Shown here: positions 54,791 through 64,000 of the stretch, one piece after another | Layout: each line of letters opens with the position of its first letter | Numbering within the stretch: the first letter of the stretch is position 1 | Source of the DNA: Albidovulum aestuarii | GTDB taxonomy: Bacteria > Pseudomonadota > Alphaproteobacteria > Rhodobacterales > Rhodobacteraceae | Reading direction: 5' to 3' | DNA length: 64,000 bases | Assembly: GCF_029961185.1 (NCBI RefSeq) | Contig: NZ_JASBQQ010000013.1 | Coordinates: forward strand, 16,915 to 80,914 | Position numbers and translations under genes: made by a program | Notes under the pieces: model-generated | What the model saw: only the letters and a program-made list of their open reading frames with translations | What the model was told of the DNA's origin: nothing | Database searches by the model: none

Positions 54791-55243
54791 ATGTTTGGTA
54801 AAAGTCGGCGCAGCTCGTCCGCCTTTCACTTTGCCAAACTGGCCTTTCTGGCGCCAGCTTGGCTGGCAGGTTTGGCGCCTGCTATGGGGAACGAATCCAG
54901 ATTTGAGCTCGGCGTAACGTGCCGCCACGGCGGCGTCTCTGGATATGTGTCGGCCGAGCTTTGTACCCTATTTCAGGATCGGCTCGCCCTTGCATTTCCT
55001 CGCCACAGGATCGTGCCAGACCCCAGCAAGGGAGAAATAGACTGTAGCGCCGATCTTATCATTCTTCGGTCCGGATCGTCCCGGACCGAGGCCCAGATCA
55101 TCTGGCGGACGAAAACGGAAAGTATGGTTGGACCGCTGCTTGGCACGGCGGTCGCTGACAAAGATATTGATACCAATGATCTCGCGCTTTTTTTTGACTT
55201 GTTGATTGTCCAGACACCCCCGCCGGAAGGATTTTTGAAATAG
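54791..55243 (+). CDS. Hypothetical exported protein
   Basis: The 150-aa protein has a signal-like N-terminus (AKLAFLAPAWLAGLAPAMG, residues 15-33) and a mature part with two Cys (TCRHGG, ELCTLF) plus CSAD. No family is recognised. A TTG at 54782 would add three residues. It lies between the CapD remnant and the RTX gene and could be a small accessory secreted protein. No clear ribosome-binding site is seen. Confidence 0.55.
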   Translation: MFGKSRRSSSAFHFAKLAFLAPAWLAGLAPAMGNESRFELGVTCRHGGVSGYVSAELCTLFQDRLALAFPRHRIVPDPSKGEIDCSADLIILRSGSSRTEAQIIWRTKTESMVGPLLGTAVADKDIDTNDLALFFDLLIVQTPPPEGFLK

Positions 55244-55351
55244 CGCTGGTGGAAGTGGCGTTTCTTTCGCACTCGGGACGCTGTTAGTCCGATGTGAAGG
55301 TTCTTGGAGCAAAGTGCGCCTGCCCCATTGTCCAGGGCGGGATGAAGACAC

Positions 55352-57997
55352 GTGACAAATCTTATACATACCGGGACATTTCTGGGTGCGCCGCTGATAT
55401 TTCCCGTTGGCGCCAGCGAGATCACTACGACCGGTTCAGGTTCGTCCTTGCGGGTGGCCATCGTCGATTACGGTGTTGGAGTAACGACCGTGTTCAACGT
55501 CGTCTCCGGTGCGATCGGTAGTGTTGTTGGGCAAAGCAGCCACTCCAATGCGCGCACCGCTATCTCGACCGGTGGTTTTAGCGGAACGGTTCTGACCGAT
55601 ACAGTGACGGCCGTTCTCGCCGGCGGCCCAGGCGGATCCGTCTCCGCCTACCTAACCGCCGGGGCTAATTTCGACCAGAAGGTCGAGCTTGCATCGCTCG
55701 CAATCGGTGGGCAGACATTCCTGTTCGCAGCCGCGTGCGGCGGATCCGGGTTCTCTGTCCTCAATGTGCAATCGGGCGCCAGTCTGACGCTGGTCGCGGA
55801 TGTGGCCGATACGGTCTATACCTATGCGTCCGGCATAGCGTCGCTCGCGACCGTACAGATTGGCACGCGGAGTTTTGTCTTTTGCGGCTCTGCAACAGAA
55901 AGCGGCATTAGCGTTTATGAAGTGGCATCGAACGGGACTCTCAGCACGGTCGATTCAGTCGGGACAGGTCAGCTTGTTTCGACGGAAGGGGTAACGGACC
56001 TTGCGATCGCAAGTGTCGACGGCGTGTCCTATCTTGTTGGTGCCTCTGCAGTAAGTTCAAGTCTGACGGTCTTCGAAATAGCAGCAGATGGCTATCTGAC
56101 GCCGGTCGATCACGTGGTGGACGATCTGGCGACACGGTTCCAAGGTGTGTCTGTCATGGACGTGGCCACCGTGAGCGGCCGCGTTTACGTCGTCGCGGCG
56201 GGAAGCGATGGCGGTCTGACGCTTTTGACGCTGCTGCCGGGCGGGCAACTATTGCACCTGCAAAGCCTCGCTGACACTGCAACATCCGTACTGTCAAACA
56301 TCTCAGCAATACGCATCGTCCCGGTTGGACCTGAGCTTCAGGTATTCGTCACCTCGGCCAGCGAGGCAGGAATGTCGATGTTCCGGATCGATCTCTCGAG
56401 TTTGGGAGTAACGATGACCGGATCGATCACCCAACTGACCGGGACATCGAAGGATGATGTGCTCGTCCAGGTTTCCGGAAACGCTATCCTGTCGGGGGGA
56501 GCCGGTGCTGATGTGCTTCGCGACGGCACCGGAGCGGACCAGCTTCATGGCGGGGCAGGGGCCGACACCTTCATTTTGGTCGCCGATGGGGTCGCCGATG
56601 TCATCATGGATTTTGAGCTTGGAAAGGACCGGATCGACCTGTCGTTGCTACCCTATCTGCGCAACGTGAACCAGCTCACCATCACGCCGATCGCGGGCGG
56701 GGCGACGATCCTTTATGGAAGCGAGCTACTGACCGTTCTAACCGTTGATGGCCGATCACTGACGGTTCAGGATTTTTCGACCTTCGATCTCTTGAATCTG
56801 ACGCGGTTTCCGGTTGCCCGCGCAACGCCAAGAGCAGTTTGGCATGGAACGGCGCTCGACGACACGCTCTTGGGAACATCGGACGATGAGTTGTTCGTCG
56901 GGCTTGAAGGCAATGACGTCTTTGTCGGCGGAGGTGGCGCTGATGAGTTCGACGGAGGATCGGGATTTGATATCGTGGATTACTCCACTGAAATTGCGCC
57001 TGTCACGATCGACCTGATGTCGCTGCCTCAGAATGCGGGGGCGGCGCCAGGAGATATTTTCGTGTCGATCGAGGGGGTCATCGGAACATCGGGAAACGAC
57101 ATCGTCCGTACCGACAATGCGCACAATCAGCTTTGGGGCGGAGACGGCCATGACTTTCTTGATGGCCGGGGTGGTCACGACACGATCTGCGGCGGACTCG
57201 GCAACGACTCGATACTCGGGCGAGATGGGGACGACGTGCTCAATGGCGACGACGGGAACGACATCATCTCAGGTTCCCTGGGTAACGATCTCATCTATGG
57301 CGGCGGCGGAAATGATGAAATCGGCGGAGGTGATGGAACGGACACGATCTATGGCGGTTCGGGCAACGACGTGATCGGTTCCGGTTCAGGCCGTGATCTG
57401 ATCGACTGCGGGCTTGGCAATGACATCGCTAGCGGAGGCTGGGGGCACGACACTCTTTTCGGCGGACCGGGGAAAGATAATCTCGCGGGTAGCTACGACA
57501 ACGACTTAGTAACCGGAGAGGCGGGTGACGACAGTCTAGGTGGCGGCGACGGCGACGACACCTTGGACGGGGGGAGCGGGAACGACCTTATCGGTGGCGG
57601 GCCGGGAAACGACTTAATACTTGGCGGCGATGGTGACGATTTTCTGGGTGGCGCAGACGGGGACGATCAGATGTTCGGTGGCGCCGGCAACGATACGCTG
57701 AACGCCGGCGCTGGGAACGATGAACTCGACGGTGGGATAGGTGCGGACACATTCGTGTTCGCAGAATACGCGAGTGGCGAGGTTGACATAATCGTAGGCT
57801 TTGAGGATGGCCTGGATATGTTGCGGTTCCTCAATCTGCCGGGGACAAGTGCTGCTGATAAATTTACGGCACTGACGATCGAGATTGTCTGGGACGGATC
57901 GGAATACGTTGCCGAAGCGAGCTATGTCGGACACGCGATCCGGCTTCCCGGAATCGGGCCCGGGCAACTCGATTTTGATGATTTCGTTTTCTTCTAG
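55352..57997 (+). CDS. RTX calcium-binding repeat protein, probably secreted by a type I system
   Basis: The 881-aa acidic protein has a GTG start. Residues 1-370 form repeated strands with SxLTVFEIAADGYLTPVD-like blocks, resembling a beta-propeller. RTX nonapeptides (GGxGxDxLx) follow in three blocks: about 380-405, 505-550 and, the largest, about 578-800 with some 19 repeats. The end (DTFVFAEYASGEVDII, then QLDFDDFVFF) matches C-terminal RTX secretion regions common in Rhodobacterales. No catalytic domain is recognised. No type I secretion genes lie in the window. Confidence 0.88.
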   Translation: MTNLIHTGTFLGAPLIFPVGASEITTTGSGSSLRVAIVDYGVGVTTVFNVVSGAIGSVVGQSSHSNARTAISTGGFSGTVLTDTVTAVLAGGPGGSVSAYLTAGANFDQKVELASLAIGGQTFLFAAACGGSGFSVLNVQSGASLTLVADVADTVYTYASGIASLATVQIGTRSFVFCGSATESGISVYEVASNGTLSTVDSVGTGQLVSTEGVTDLAIASVDGVSYLVGASAVSSSLTVFEIAADGYLTPVDHVVDDLATRFQGVSVMDVATVSGRVYVVAAGSDGGLTLLTLLPGGQLLHLQSLADTATSVLSNISAIRIVPVGPELQVFVTSASEAGMSMFRIDLSSLGVTMTGSITQLTGTSKDDVLVQVSGNAILSGGAGADVLRDGTGADQLHGGAGADTFILVADGVADVIMDFELGKDRIDLSLLPYLRNVNQLTITPIAGGATILYGSELLTVLTVDGRSLTVQDFSTFDLLNLTRFPVARATPRAVWHGTALDDTLLGTSDDELFVGLEGNDVFVGGGGADEFDGGSGFDIVDYSTEIAPVTIDLMSLPQNAGAAPGDIFVSIEGVIGTSGNDIVRTDNAHNQLWGGDGHDFLDGRGGHDTICGGLGNDSILGRDGDDVLNGDDGNDIISGSLGNDLIYGGGGNDEIGGGDGTDTIYGGSGNDVIGSGSGRDLIDCGLGNDIASGGWGHDTLFGGPGKDNLAGSYDNDLVTGEAGDDSLGGGDGDDTLDGGSGNDLIGGGPGNDLILGGDGDDFLGGADGDDQMFGGAGNDTLNAGAGNDELDGGIGADTFVFAEYASGEVDIIVGFEDGLDMLRFLNLPGTSAADKFTALTIEIVWDGSEYVAEASYVGHAIRLPGIGPGQLDFDDFVFF

Positions 57998-58102
57998 AAT
58001 TCGATTCTATTAGGCGAGTTTTGGTTTTGCCGCGCTGGTAAACGGTGGTCGGGCGCGAATATTTGAACTATAATTTGGTCTAATTCCATTTGTAGGTGAT
58101 GA

Positions 58103-59080
58103 ATGACCGTTTTCGGCAAGCAGGTTCGCGACGCCGCAAGCTCTGTTGTGCCAACGGCATGTCATGTCGTTATCGTTATGGCCATTCGCGATGGCAGAAG
58201 CTGTTTGCCGCAGCAACTTGAAAGTATCCGCGCCCAGAGCCATCGAGATTGGTCGCTGATTGCAAGTGATGATGGATCGAGCGACGGCAGCGACGACATC
58301 GTTGCCAACTTTGCGTCCCGGATCGCGGAGAATGCGGTGCTAAGGCTTCAGGGACCCTGTCGTGGCTACGCTGAAAACTTCCTGTCTATCCTGCGCAGGC
58401 TTCCGAAAGATCAGTTCTGGATCGCATTCTCCGATCAGGATGACGTATGGAAACCTGATCGACTAGAACGCGGTATCCTGGCCTTGCGCAATCTGCCTGA
58501 GAATGTTCCTGCGCTTTATTGCGGTCGGACGTGGATTACCGATCATGACTTAAAACCGCTGCGCTTGTCGGCCGCGCGACCTCGCCCTCCAAGTTTTCGC
58601 AACGCACTTGTTCAGAACATTGCAGCTGGCAATACAATTCTTCTGAATCCTGCCGCATCCCGCCTTGTCCGCGACGCAGCGCATGAGGCTGGCGAGGTTA
58701 TTGCTCACGACTGGTGGACATATCAGCTCGTAACAGGTGCAGGCGGCACAGTGGTGCACGACGATGAGCCAACGGTGCTCTATCGTCAGCATGAAGCGAA
58801 CCAGATCGGGGCGAATGACGACTTCCGAGCACGTCTACGCCGGGTTCACATGATTCTGTCGGGTGAATACCGGCGCTGGAACGATGTTAATTGCGCTGCC
58901 CTGAATGCGTCTGCCCATCGCTTGACAGCAGAGCATCGTTCGATACTTGCCGATTTTGACGCTATACGAAGCGCATCCCTCTTTCGTCGGTTAAACGGGG
59001 TGGCGCGGCTGGGCCTTTACCGACAGTCGCGACTAAGCACCGCCGCAATTTGGGTATCAGCGATCCTGCGTCGCCTTTGA
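58103..59080 (+). CDS. Glycosyltransferase family 2 protein
   Basis: The 325-aa protein has the GT-A fold: VIVMAIRDGRSCLPQQLESIRAQSHRDWSLIASDDGSSDGS at the N-terminus and the diphosphate/metal motif SDQDDVW near residue 112. It resembles rhamnosyltransferases acting on surface polysaccharides. GTAGGTGATG precedes the ATG. It follows the RTX gene and converges on the sulfotransferase-like gene, 7 bp apart. Confidence 0.9.
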   Translation: MTVFGKQVRDAASSVVPTACHVVIVMAIRDGRSCLPQQLESIRAQSHRDWSLIASDDGSSDGSDDIVANFASRIAENAVLRLQGPCRGYAENFLSILRRLPKDQFWIAFSDQDDVWKPDRLERGILALRNLPENVPALYCGRTWITDHDLKPLRLSAARPRPPSFRNALVQNIAAGNTILLNPAASRLVRDAAHEAGEVIAHDWWTYQLVTGAGGTVVHDDEPTVLYRQHEANQIGANDDFRARLRRVHMILSGEYRRWNDVNCAALNASAHRLTAEHRSILADFDAIRSASLFRRLNGVARLGLYRQSRLSTAAIWVSAILRRL

Positions 59081-59087
59081 TGCGAAG

Positions 59088-59906
59088 CTATTGTGCTGGA
59101 GCCTCGACATCAAAACCAAAGGTCGCCTTAAGTTGCTGTGCCTGCCGGTCAAACAGTTCCGTCACGAGAGCCCGACGTTCCACCGTCTTGCCGTCATCCG
59201 GTAGACCGGTCTTTTTGAAAGCCTCGCGAAACATCTCTCGGACATTGTCTGGCGCGATCGATCGGTCAGCGATGGCATGGGCAATGCGATCGCAGTCCTC
59301 CATGCGTAATGATGGATTTGTCACGTCTCGCGGGACTCTCCAGTCGATTTCCGCAGCATTGAGAAACGGTTCAAGGGAGGGCCGGATGGCCGTGTGACGA
59401 GCGATTATGGGGCGCTTCGGTGCCACCTGTTTCGCCCATTCAACAAGAAAACCCGCCGTGTTTATCACCTTGCGGCGCGCCTGTGCAAAATTCGCAAAAT
59501 CCTGCCCGTCATATGCCTCGCGCTTTGCGAGGTATGTCTCGAAGTACTGTTTCATGAACTGAGAATAGTCGCCGAAGACAACATCGCTGAATGGGCGCAG
59601 AAATGCGAGGACTATGAGATCGGTTCCCGTTCCCACCACAAATCTGGTGAGTGCTTCTCCGCTTTCCGGACGTGACAGCAGGTCCTCGTGAGAAAGGATC
59701 ACAGTATCTGCGTTTTCAAACATTGCTTCGAACACCGAGGAATCGAGCTTGCCGATTTCAGCAGCGTTGCCTGGATGCTTGTCGCCGTTATGTGGGTAGT
59801 TGACGCCTGCAGCCGAAAGGCTGGCGCTGTTGCGCAGCATGACGCGCTGGAGATACGTTGATCCGCATTTCGGTGCACCGATGTGAAGGACGACCCTGCG
59901 GCTCAT
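59088..59906 (-). CDS. Sulfotransferase-like P-loop protein
   Basis: The 272-aa protein begins VVLHIGAPKCGSTYLQRVML, the 5'-phosphosulfate loop pattern of PAPS-dependent sulfotransferases. A possible 3'-phosphate-binding segment is LIVLAFLRPFSDVVFGDYSQF. The rest is poorly conserved. Its start overlaps the stop of the glycosyltransferase at 59903 (ATGA). The likely role is sulfation of the polysaccharide made by its neighbours; this is inference. Confidence 0.75.
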   Translation of the reverse strand: MSRRVVLHIGAPKCGSTYLQRVMLRNSASLSAAGVNYPHNGDKHPGNAAEIGKLDSSVFEAMFENADTVILSHEDLLSRPESGEALTRFVVGTGTDLIVLAFLRPFSDVVFGDYSQFMKQYFETYLAKREAYDGQDFANFAQARRKVINTAGFLVEWAKQVAPKRPIIARHTAIRPSLEPFLNAAEIDWRVPRDVTNPSLRMEDCDRIAHAIADRSIAPDNVREMFREAFKKTGLPDDGKTVERRALVTELFDRQAQQLKATFGFDVEAPAQ

Positions 59907-62203
59907 GGGTGATCAACCTGAACAAGACGCCGATTTAGTTCGAGGGAAATCTTTGAAACGACCTCATCGAGCGGATCGCCGATCCGGCGCAAATCGATCT
60001 GCCTTTCTTCCTCGCTGACTGGACCACTATTCCAGGCCTTGCGCAGCGCGGCCACCAACGATTCGACCGATGCATCGGCTGAAACAATAGACGGACAAAG
60101 GACGCTGAGATCCTTGGTCGCGAAGCCGTTGGTAACCACGCGCGCGCCAGCTGCGGCCATCTCGATTGGCGGGTGGCTGGGATGGGGAGACAACATGAGT
60201 GAAAGGCCCACATCTATTTCAGACAAGTAATTGGGATACGCGTCCCAAGGTATCTTCCCAAGACTTTTTAGAATGATTGAATTTGGGAGCCGTACGGAGT
60301 TGTGTTTCAGCCCGATGGAGACGAGTTCGACGTCGTCGTCCCTAAGCCCTTCTTCCTCTATGAATTTTGCCAGTACCTCGATTGCCATGGAGAACATGTT
60401 TCGCGGCACTTCCGGGCGACCGTAGAGTGCAAGCCTGCGCCGAGTTGACCGCAATGTTGACGCAGAGTGCGCGAAACGCGTCACGTCAATCGAGGGGTGG
60501 AAGACCCAAGCGTCGGGCGTTGCAAACGCGAAACCCTGTTCAGCGAAGTGGTCGCGTAGAAGCGTCGTATTGAAAATGGGGCGGAAGTCCATTTCGTAGC
60601 TCGCCTTGGCGTCGGCGAATTCACTGCCCCACGCATAAAATGCCGGTTCGTAGTCTTGAATGAGATACAAAAACTGCGACTGGTGAAATCCATGGCTTCG
60701 TATGGCCTTTTGGGCGACGTATGCCGTCCACCATGCCGTCGCAATGAATGCATCGTCGCGATGCATTTCGATTGTCCGACGGGTCACGCCGCATACCAGC
60801 GTGATCCGCTCGGCTGATCCATTGGCGCATGTACGCTCCTGCAGACGTGCCAGAATGAAGTCGCGGGAAACACCGGTTGATGAAATCGGAAGATCGGTCG
60901 CTACGAAACGGACGTCATGCCCACGTTCTGCCAGTCCCAAGCCAATGTCGATCGCTGTGACAATACCAGCGAATATCTCGGTTGGATTGAGCGTTGGGAC
61001 GAGTACATTGACAGCTGGGCGGTCGGACGAGAACTCAGGTTGCCACCTAAGCAGTTTGCGCTGGTCAATGATACCGGTATACGAGGATGCGACACGCTCA
61101 GGTGACTGCTCGCTGCGGCGGTCGCCGGGAGGTAGGCCCGGCGATAAACTGTAGAGCCGGTTGTCGAAACTCGTGACCGCCTCGGTGAGGCCGTCGCCAA
61201 GTGCGCGGCGGACGGACCAAACGACGCGGCCTGTGGCGATCACGGAGAATGTCGCGGCCGTGAGCGCGAGATCACGATGACCCGCCAATAGGAGTCTGAC
61301 GGCATCCAGACCATGCGCCCCGGCTCCTCTAAGCCGATTCAGGTATGGCTTCAGCGGCAATAGCTTTTCGCCGTCGCCCTCGGCTTCTTTCGCCGCGATT
61401 ACCTCGTGCATGCGCAGAACGACCGATTTTGCGAGATATCGTGCCAGCCCGTAAGAGGCAGCCTCGCGCCGCAGCCAAGTCAGTGACGGCTGAAAAAAAG
61501 CTGAACCGCTGCTTCGATCCACGGCGCCGATTGCGTTCGTTCCGTGCTGACGGTAGTCGACCAACGGTTCGTCGATGAGATGCACGCCGCCCGAGCAGTG
61601 AGCTATCAATCCCAACCAGAGATCATGATAAAAATGGACGCCGCTTTGCGCGGGCAGCGGAAGGGCGATTTCAACTAGCCGTCGGCGCATCAGGACCGTC
61701 ATGCCGGTGACCGTGTTACGATAAAGGGAATCTCTCAGCCTCGGCCTCTTCTGGCGCTTTTCATAAGCGAACATGGAAGGGTGCAGAACTTCATCATCCT
61801 GACCTATGAGACGGGCATCGCTGTGCACGAGATCGGCGTTACTTTCCCGTATCGCCGTGACGCCTTTTGACAATCGGTCCCGCCGCCAGATGTCGTCCTG
61901 ATCGCTCAACGCGAAAAGTGTATCCGGGCCGGAAAAGCTCAAAGCCTCCTGAAGGCCGACTTCAAATGCACGTACGGCATCGAGCGGTGCCGGTGGCACG
62001 AGTATCCGGTAGTTGAGCCCCGCCGTGTCTGCCAGTGTTCGGACAAGTAGTTCCGACGTTTGGTCGGCAATGACGAACAGCACATTGACATCCAAATGGT
62101 CCTGTTTCGCGATGGACCCGATCTGTTTTTGGAGGAATGTCTCATGCGGCCGAAACACAGCCATGACGACGCAGACAGTCGGTGAGGTAAGATCACAGGT
62201 CAA
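59903..62203 (-). CDS. Two-domain glycosyltransferase (GT2 plus WsaF-like GT4)
   Basis: The 766-aa protein joins two transferases. Residues 5-270 are a GT2 domain (VCVVMAVFRPHETFLQKQIGSI; ALSDQDDIWRRDRLSKGV). Residues 400-755 are a GT-B domain like rhamnosyltransferase WsaF (VNVLVPTLNPTEIFAG; LIQDYEPAFYAWGSEFADAKASY; SPHPSHPPIEMAAAGARVVTNG). Such fusions add two sugars in one polypeptide. It is the first gene of the pair with the sulfotransferase-like gene. A 202-bp gap separates it from the divergent serralysin gene. Confidence 0.87.
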   Translation of the reverse strand: MTCDLTSPTVCVVMAVFRPHETFLQKQIGSIAKQDHLDVNVLFVIADQTSELLVRTLADTAGLNYRILVPPAPLDAVRAFEVGLQEALSFSGPDTLFALSDQDDIWRRDRLSKGVTAIRESNADLVHSDARLIGQDDEVLHPSMFAYEKRQKRPRLRDSLYRNTVTGMTVLMRRRLVEIALPLPAQSGVHFYHDLWLGLIAHCSGGVHLIDEPLVDYRQHGTNAIGAVDRSSGSAFFQPSLTWLRREAASYGLARYLAKSVVLRMHEVIAAKEAEGDGEKLLPLKPYLNRLRGAGAHGLDAVRLLLAGHRDLALTAATFSVIATGRVVWSVRRALGDGLTEAVTSFDNRLYSLSPGLPPGDRRSEQSPERVASSYTGIIDQRKLLRWQPEFSSDRPAVNVLVPTLNPTEIFAGIVTAIDIGLGLAERGHDVRFVATDLPISSTGVSRDFILARLQERTCANGSAERITLVCGVTRRTIEMHRDDAFIATAWWTAYVAQKAIRSHGFHQSQFLYLIQDYEPAFYAWGSEFADAKASYEMDFRPIFNTTLLRDHFAEQGFAFATPDAWVFHPSIDVTRFAHSASTLRSTRRRLALYGRPEVPRNMFSMAIEVLAKFIEEEGLRDDDVELVSIGLKHNSVRLPNSIILKSLGKIPWDAYPNYLSEIDVGLSLMLSPHPSHPPIEMAAAGARVVTNGFATKDLSVLCPSIVSADASVESLVAALRKAWNSGPVSEEERQIDLRRIGDPLDEVVSKISLELNRRLVQVDHP

Positions 62204-62405
62204 TGCAAAGCTCTGTACAGACAGGCGAGGGTAAAGAGGTTCCTATTGCAACAACAAGACCTAGTGCAACCAGCGAGTTTACTGACGGCTCCTCAAGACG
62301 CGACGCATCGCCGATCCGGTCGCAATTTCCAGCTGTGCCATTTTATTGTCAAAAAGGGTGGATAGCGTCGCCGAGATTCCGCCTTGGACCTTAACTGTTG
62401 CGCGA

Positions 62406-64000
62406 ATGGATACGAATTTGCCGAATAACCTCTCATCATTGCAAATGGCGCCCCTTTCCTCGACGGCGCCTCAAACGACACCGATGTCCGGCTTCCTCCC
62501 TTCCGCGCAGTTCGTCGAAGTTGGCGATGCCGCCGCGAACACAAGCACTAGTTACACGATGTCGGTCGGCGATACGTTCAGCGGGGCTGTGAGTGGGTCC
62601 GGCGATGTCGACTGGGTTCGCGTCAATCTGGTCGCGGGTCAGACATATGTGTTCACTGTCTGGGGTACCGGCGGTGAGACGGCCGGATTGGATGACACAA
62701 TACTCTCGCTGTACAACAGTTCCGGCACGCTGATCAGCGTCAATGACGACGTGCAGCCGGCCGTCGGAAACCTCTTTTCGCAGATCACTTACACGCCGAC
62801 GACGAGCGGCACCTACTATCTGGGTGCTGCCGCCTTCGGGAGCGAGACCGGGACCTACACCCTGCAGGCGGCAACCAACGTCTACACGTTGGATCAGGTC
62901 GTGACGCAGCTGACCGATTTCGGCTGGGGGATTCCGGTGCCGATTGCACATGATGAGCGCACCGGCGACACAATGACCGTTAACCTGACCGCCCTGACAG
63001 CAGCGGGCCAGCAGCTTGCGACATGGGCGCTTGAGGCGTGGACGGTCGCCACCGGCATCACGTTCGTGCAAGGCACCACCGGCGCCGATATCATTTTCGA
63101 CGACAACCAGTCCGGCGCCTTCGCAGGCCCGACTAGTTACAGCCCGATCACCGGTACAATCTTTCAGGCCTCTGTAAATGTGTCTACGAACTGGCTGGCG
63201 TCGTATGGCACGACGCTCGACAGCTACTCGTTCCTGACTTACCTGCACGAGATCGGTCACGCGCTTGGGCTTGTCCATGCCGGCGCATACAACGGGACTG
63301 CCAGCTTCCCGTCCAGCGCGACGTTCCTGAACGACAGCTACCAGATGACGGTGATGTCGTATTTCAGTGTGGCCGACAACACCTACATCAGCGGCACTGA
63401 CGCGAGCCCGGTAACGCCGATGATCGCAGACATCGCGGCTGTGGAGTATCTCTACGGAACGACTGCGGCAGCCCATGCGGGTGATACGACCTGGGGTGCG
63501 AACTCTAACGTTGGTGGATATCTCGGGACGTTGTTTGGTTATCTTTTCGATGGTGTAACCCGCAATCCTTCGGTTTATGGGGGCGGCCCGGTGTCGCTCA
63601 CCGTACATGACAGCAGCGGATCGGACACAATCGACCTGAGCACAACGACTGCCGCGAACCGGGTCGATCTGGCTGAGGAAGCAATATCAGATGTTGCAGG
63701 ACTGTTCGGCAACATGGTCATCGCGCGGGGGACGGTGATCGAGAATCTTCTGTCCGGGTCCGGCAATGACACTTTGTCAGGCAACGCGGTTGCGAATCGC
63801 ATCGAAGCCGGGTCCGGGCATGACGTTGTCCGGGGATTCGACGGCAACGACCGCCTGGATGGTGAGGACGGCAACGACACGATCATGGGCGGGATCGGCA
63901 ATGACGCGATCCTCGGTCGTGCTGGCAACGATCTGCTTTACGGCGAGAACGGCAATGACAACATCGCGGCCTCGGACGGCAATGACACGGTCTATGGCGG
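62406..64000 (+). CDS. Serralysin-type RTX metalloprotease with PPC domain (cut by window end)
   Basis: The frame from ATG 62406 stays open to the window end (531 codons seen). An N-terminal pre-peptidase-C-type beta domain spans about residues 45-155 (GDVDWVRVNLVAGQTYVF; SGTYYLGAAAFGSETGTY). The M10 catalytic zinc motif HEIGHALGLVH is at 281-291 and the Met-turn MSYF at 317. RTX repeats start near residue 450 (GSGNDTLSG, GEDGNDTIMGGIGNDAI) and run on past the end. These are secreted calcium-stabilised proteases exported by type I systems. An inner ATG at 62484 is also possible; the ribosome-binding site is weak. Confidence 0.9.
   Translation, partial: MDTNLPNNLSSLQMAPLSSTAPQTTPMSGFLPSAQFVEVGDAAANTSTSYTMSVGDTFSGAVSGSGDVDWVRVNLVAGQTYVFTVWGTGGETAGLDDTILSLYNSSGTLISVNDDVQPAVGNLFSQITYTPTTSGTYYLGAAAFGSETGTYTLQAATNVYTLDQVVTQLTDFGWGIPVPIAHDERTGDTMTVNLTALTAAGQQLATWALEAWTVATGITFVQGTTGADIIFDDNQSGAFAGPTSYSPITGTIFQASVNVSTNWLASYGTTLDSYSFLTYLHEIGHALGLVHAGAYNGTASFPSSATFLNDSYQMTVMSYFSVADNTYISGTDASPVTPMIADIAAVEYLYGTTAAAHAGDTTWGANSNVGGYLGTLFGYLFDGVTRNPSVYGGGPVSLTVHDSSGSDTIDLSTTTAANRVDLAEEAISDVAGLFGNMVIARGTVIENLLSGSGNDTLSGNAVANRIEAGSGHDVVRGFDGNDRLDGEDGNDTIMGGIGNDAILGRAGNDLLYGENGNDNIAASDGNDTVYG

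Noticed and set aside
57083..57750. Regular short repeats suggestive of a repeat array
   Set aside because: They are degenerate nonapeptide-coding repeats of the RTX protein, in frame, without conserved direct repeats and unique spacers, so not a CRISPR or satellite.

Overview
The window looks like chromosome of an alphaproteobacterium of the Rhodobacterales (Roseobacter/Paracoccaceae type). This rests on the moderately high GC content, the alphaproteobacterial petABC (cytochrome bc1) operon, a COQ9-family gene, a RibH2-type lumazine synthase behind an FMN riboswitch, a DMSP-demethylase-like (DmdA-like) protein, and RTX proteins including a serralysin. No rRNA, CRISPR array, phage or complete insertion sequence was seen. 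One tRNA (Lys, TTT) is present.

Layout. 0.2-5 kb: four transcription regulators (two LysR, one AraC, one TetR) around puuD, a membrane urate hydroxylase carrying a cytochrome c domain. 5-6.3 kb: a small membrane protein, a DUF4142 protein and a cupredoxin, downstream of a promoter whose spacer holds a perfect 16-bp palindrome (likely operator of the divergent TetR gene) and, further down, a perfect 18-bp hairpin. 6.3-9.7 kb: a group III truncated haemoglobin translationally coupled to an FAD monooxygenase, an imine-reductase-like dehydrogenase and a PPOX-type flavoprotein. 9.9-13.4 kb: ileS, which contains an internal stretch of foreign-looking codon usage, and an O6-alkylguanine-DNA alkyltransferase. 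13.7-20 kb: a peptide ABC importer (fused ATPases, two permeases, binding protein) divergent from an S51 peptidase.

20-31 kb is the least conventional part: two co-directional, LysR-flanked gene sets. The first encodes a non-pyrrolysine MttB-family methyltransferase, a ketopantoate-reductase-like enzyme, an Ldh/malate-dehydrogenase-family enzyme and an FAH-family hydrolase. The second encodes an FMN 2-hydroxyacid dehydrogenase, a ThDP decarboxylase/lyase, a transthyretin-like protein lacking the HIU-hydrolase C-terminal signature, and a DmdA-like tetrahydrofolate methyltransferase. I infer a catabolic pathway that demethylates a methylated substrate and oxidises and decarboxylates a 2-hydroxyacid; the substrate cannot be read from the sequence.

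31.3-50.7 kb is mostly housekeeping: tRNA-Lys, dapF-mtaB, two tandem small cytochromes c each behind an FNR-type box at nearly the same distance, ribH with its riboswitch, GST, LysE exporter, petABC with terminator, quinone oxidoreductase-COQ9, rpsU, leuB, leuDC, and a universal stress protein. 50.8-64 kb is a surface-polysaccharide and secretion region: epimerase, undecaprenyl-phosphate sugar transferase, CapD-like dehydratase followed by a decayed fragment of a second CapD, an 881-aa RTX protein, a GT2 glycosyltransferase, a sulfotransferase-like gene coupled to a two-domain glycosyltransferase, and the start of a serralysin-type RTX protease cut off by the window end.
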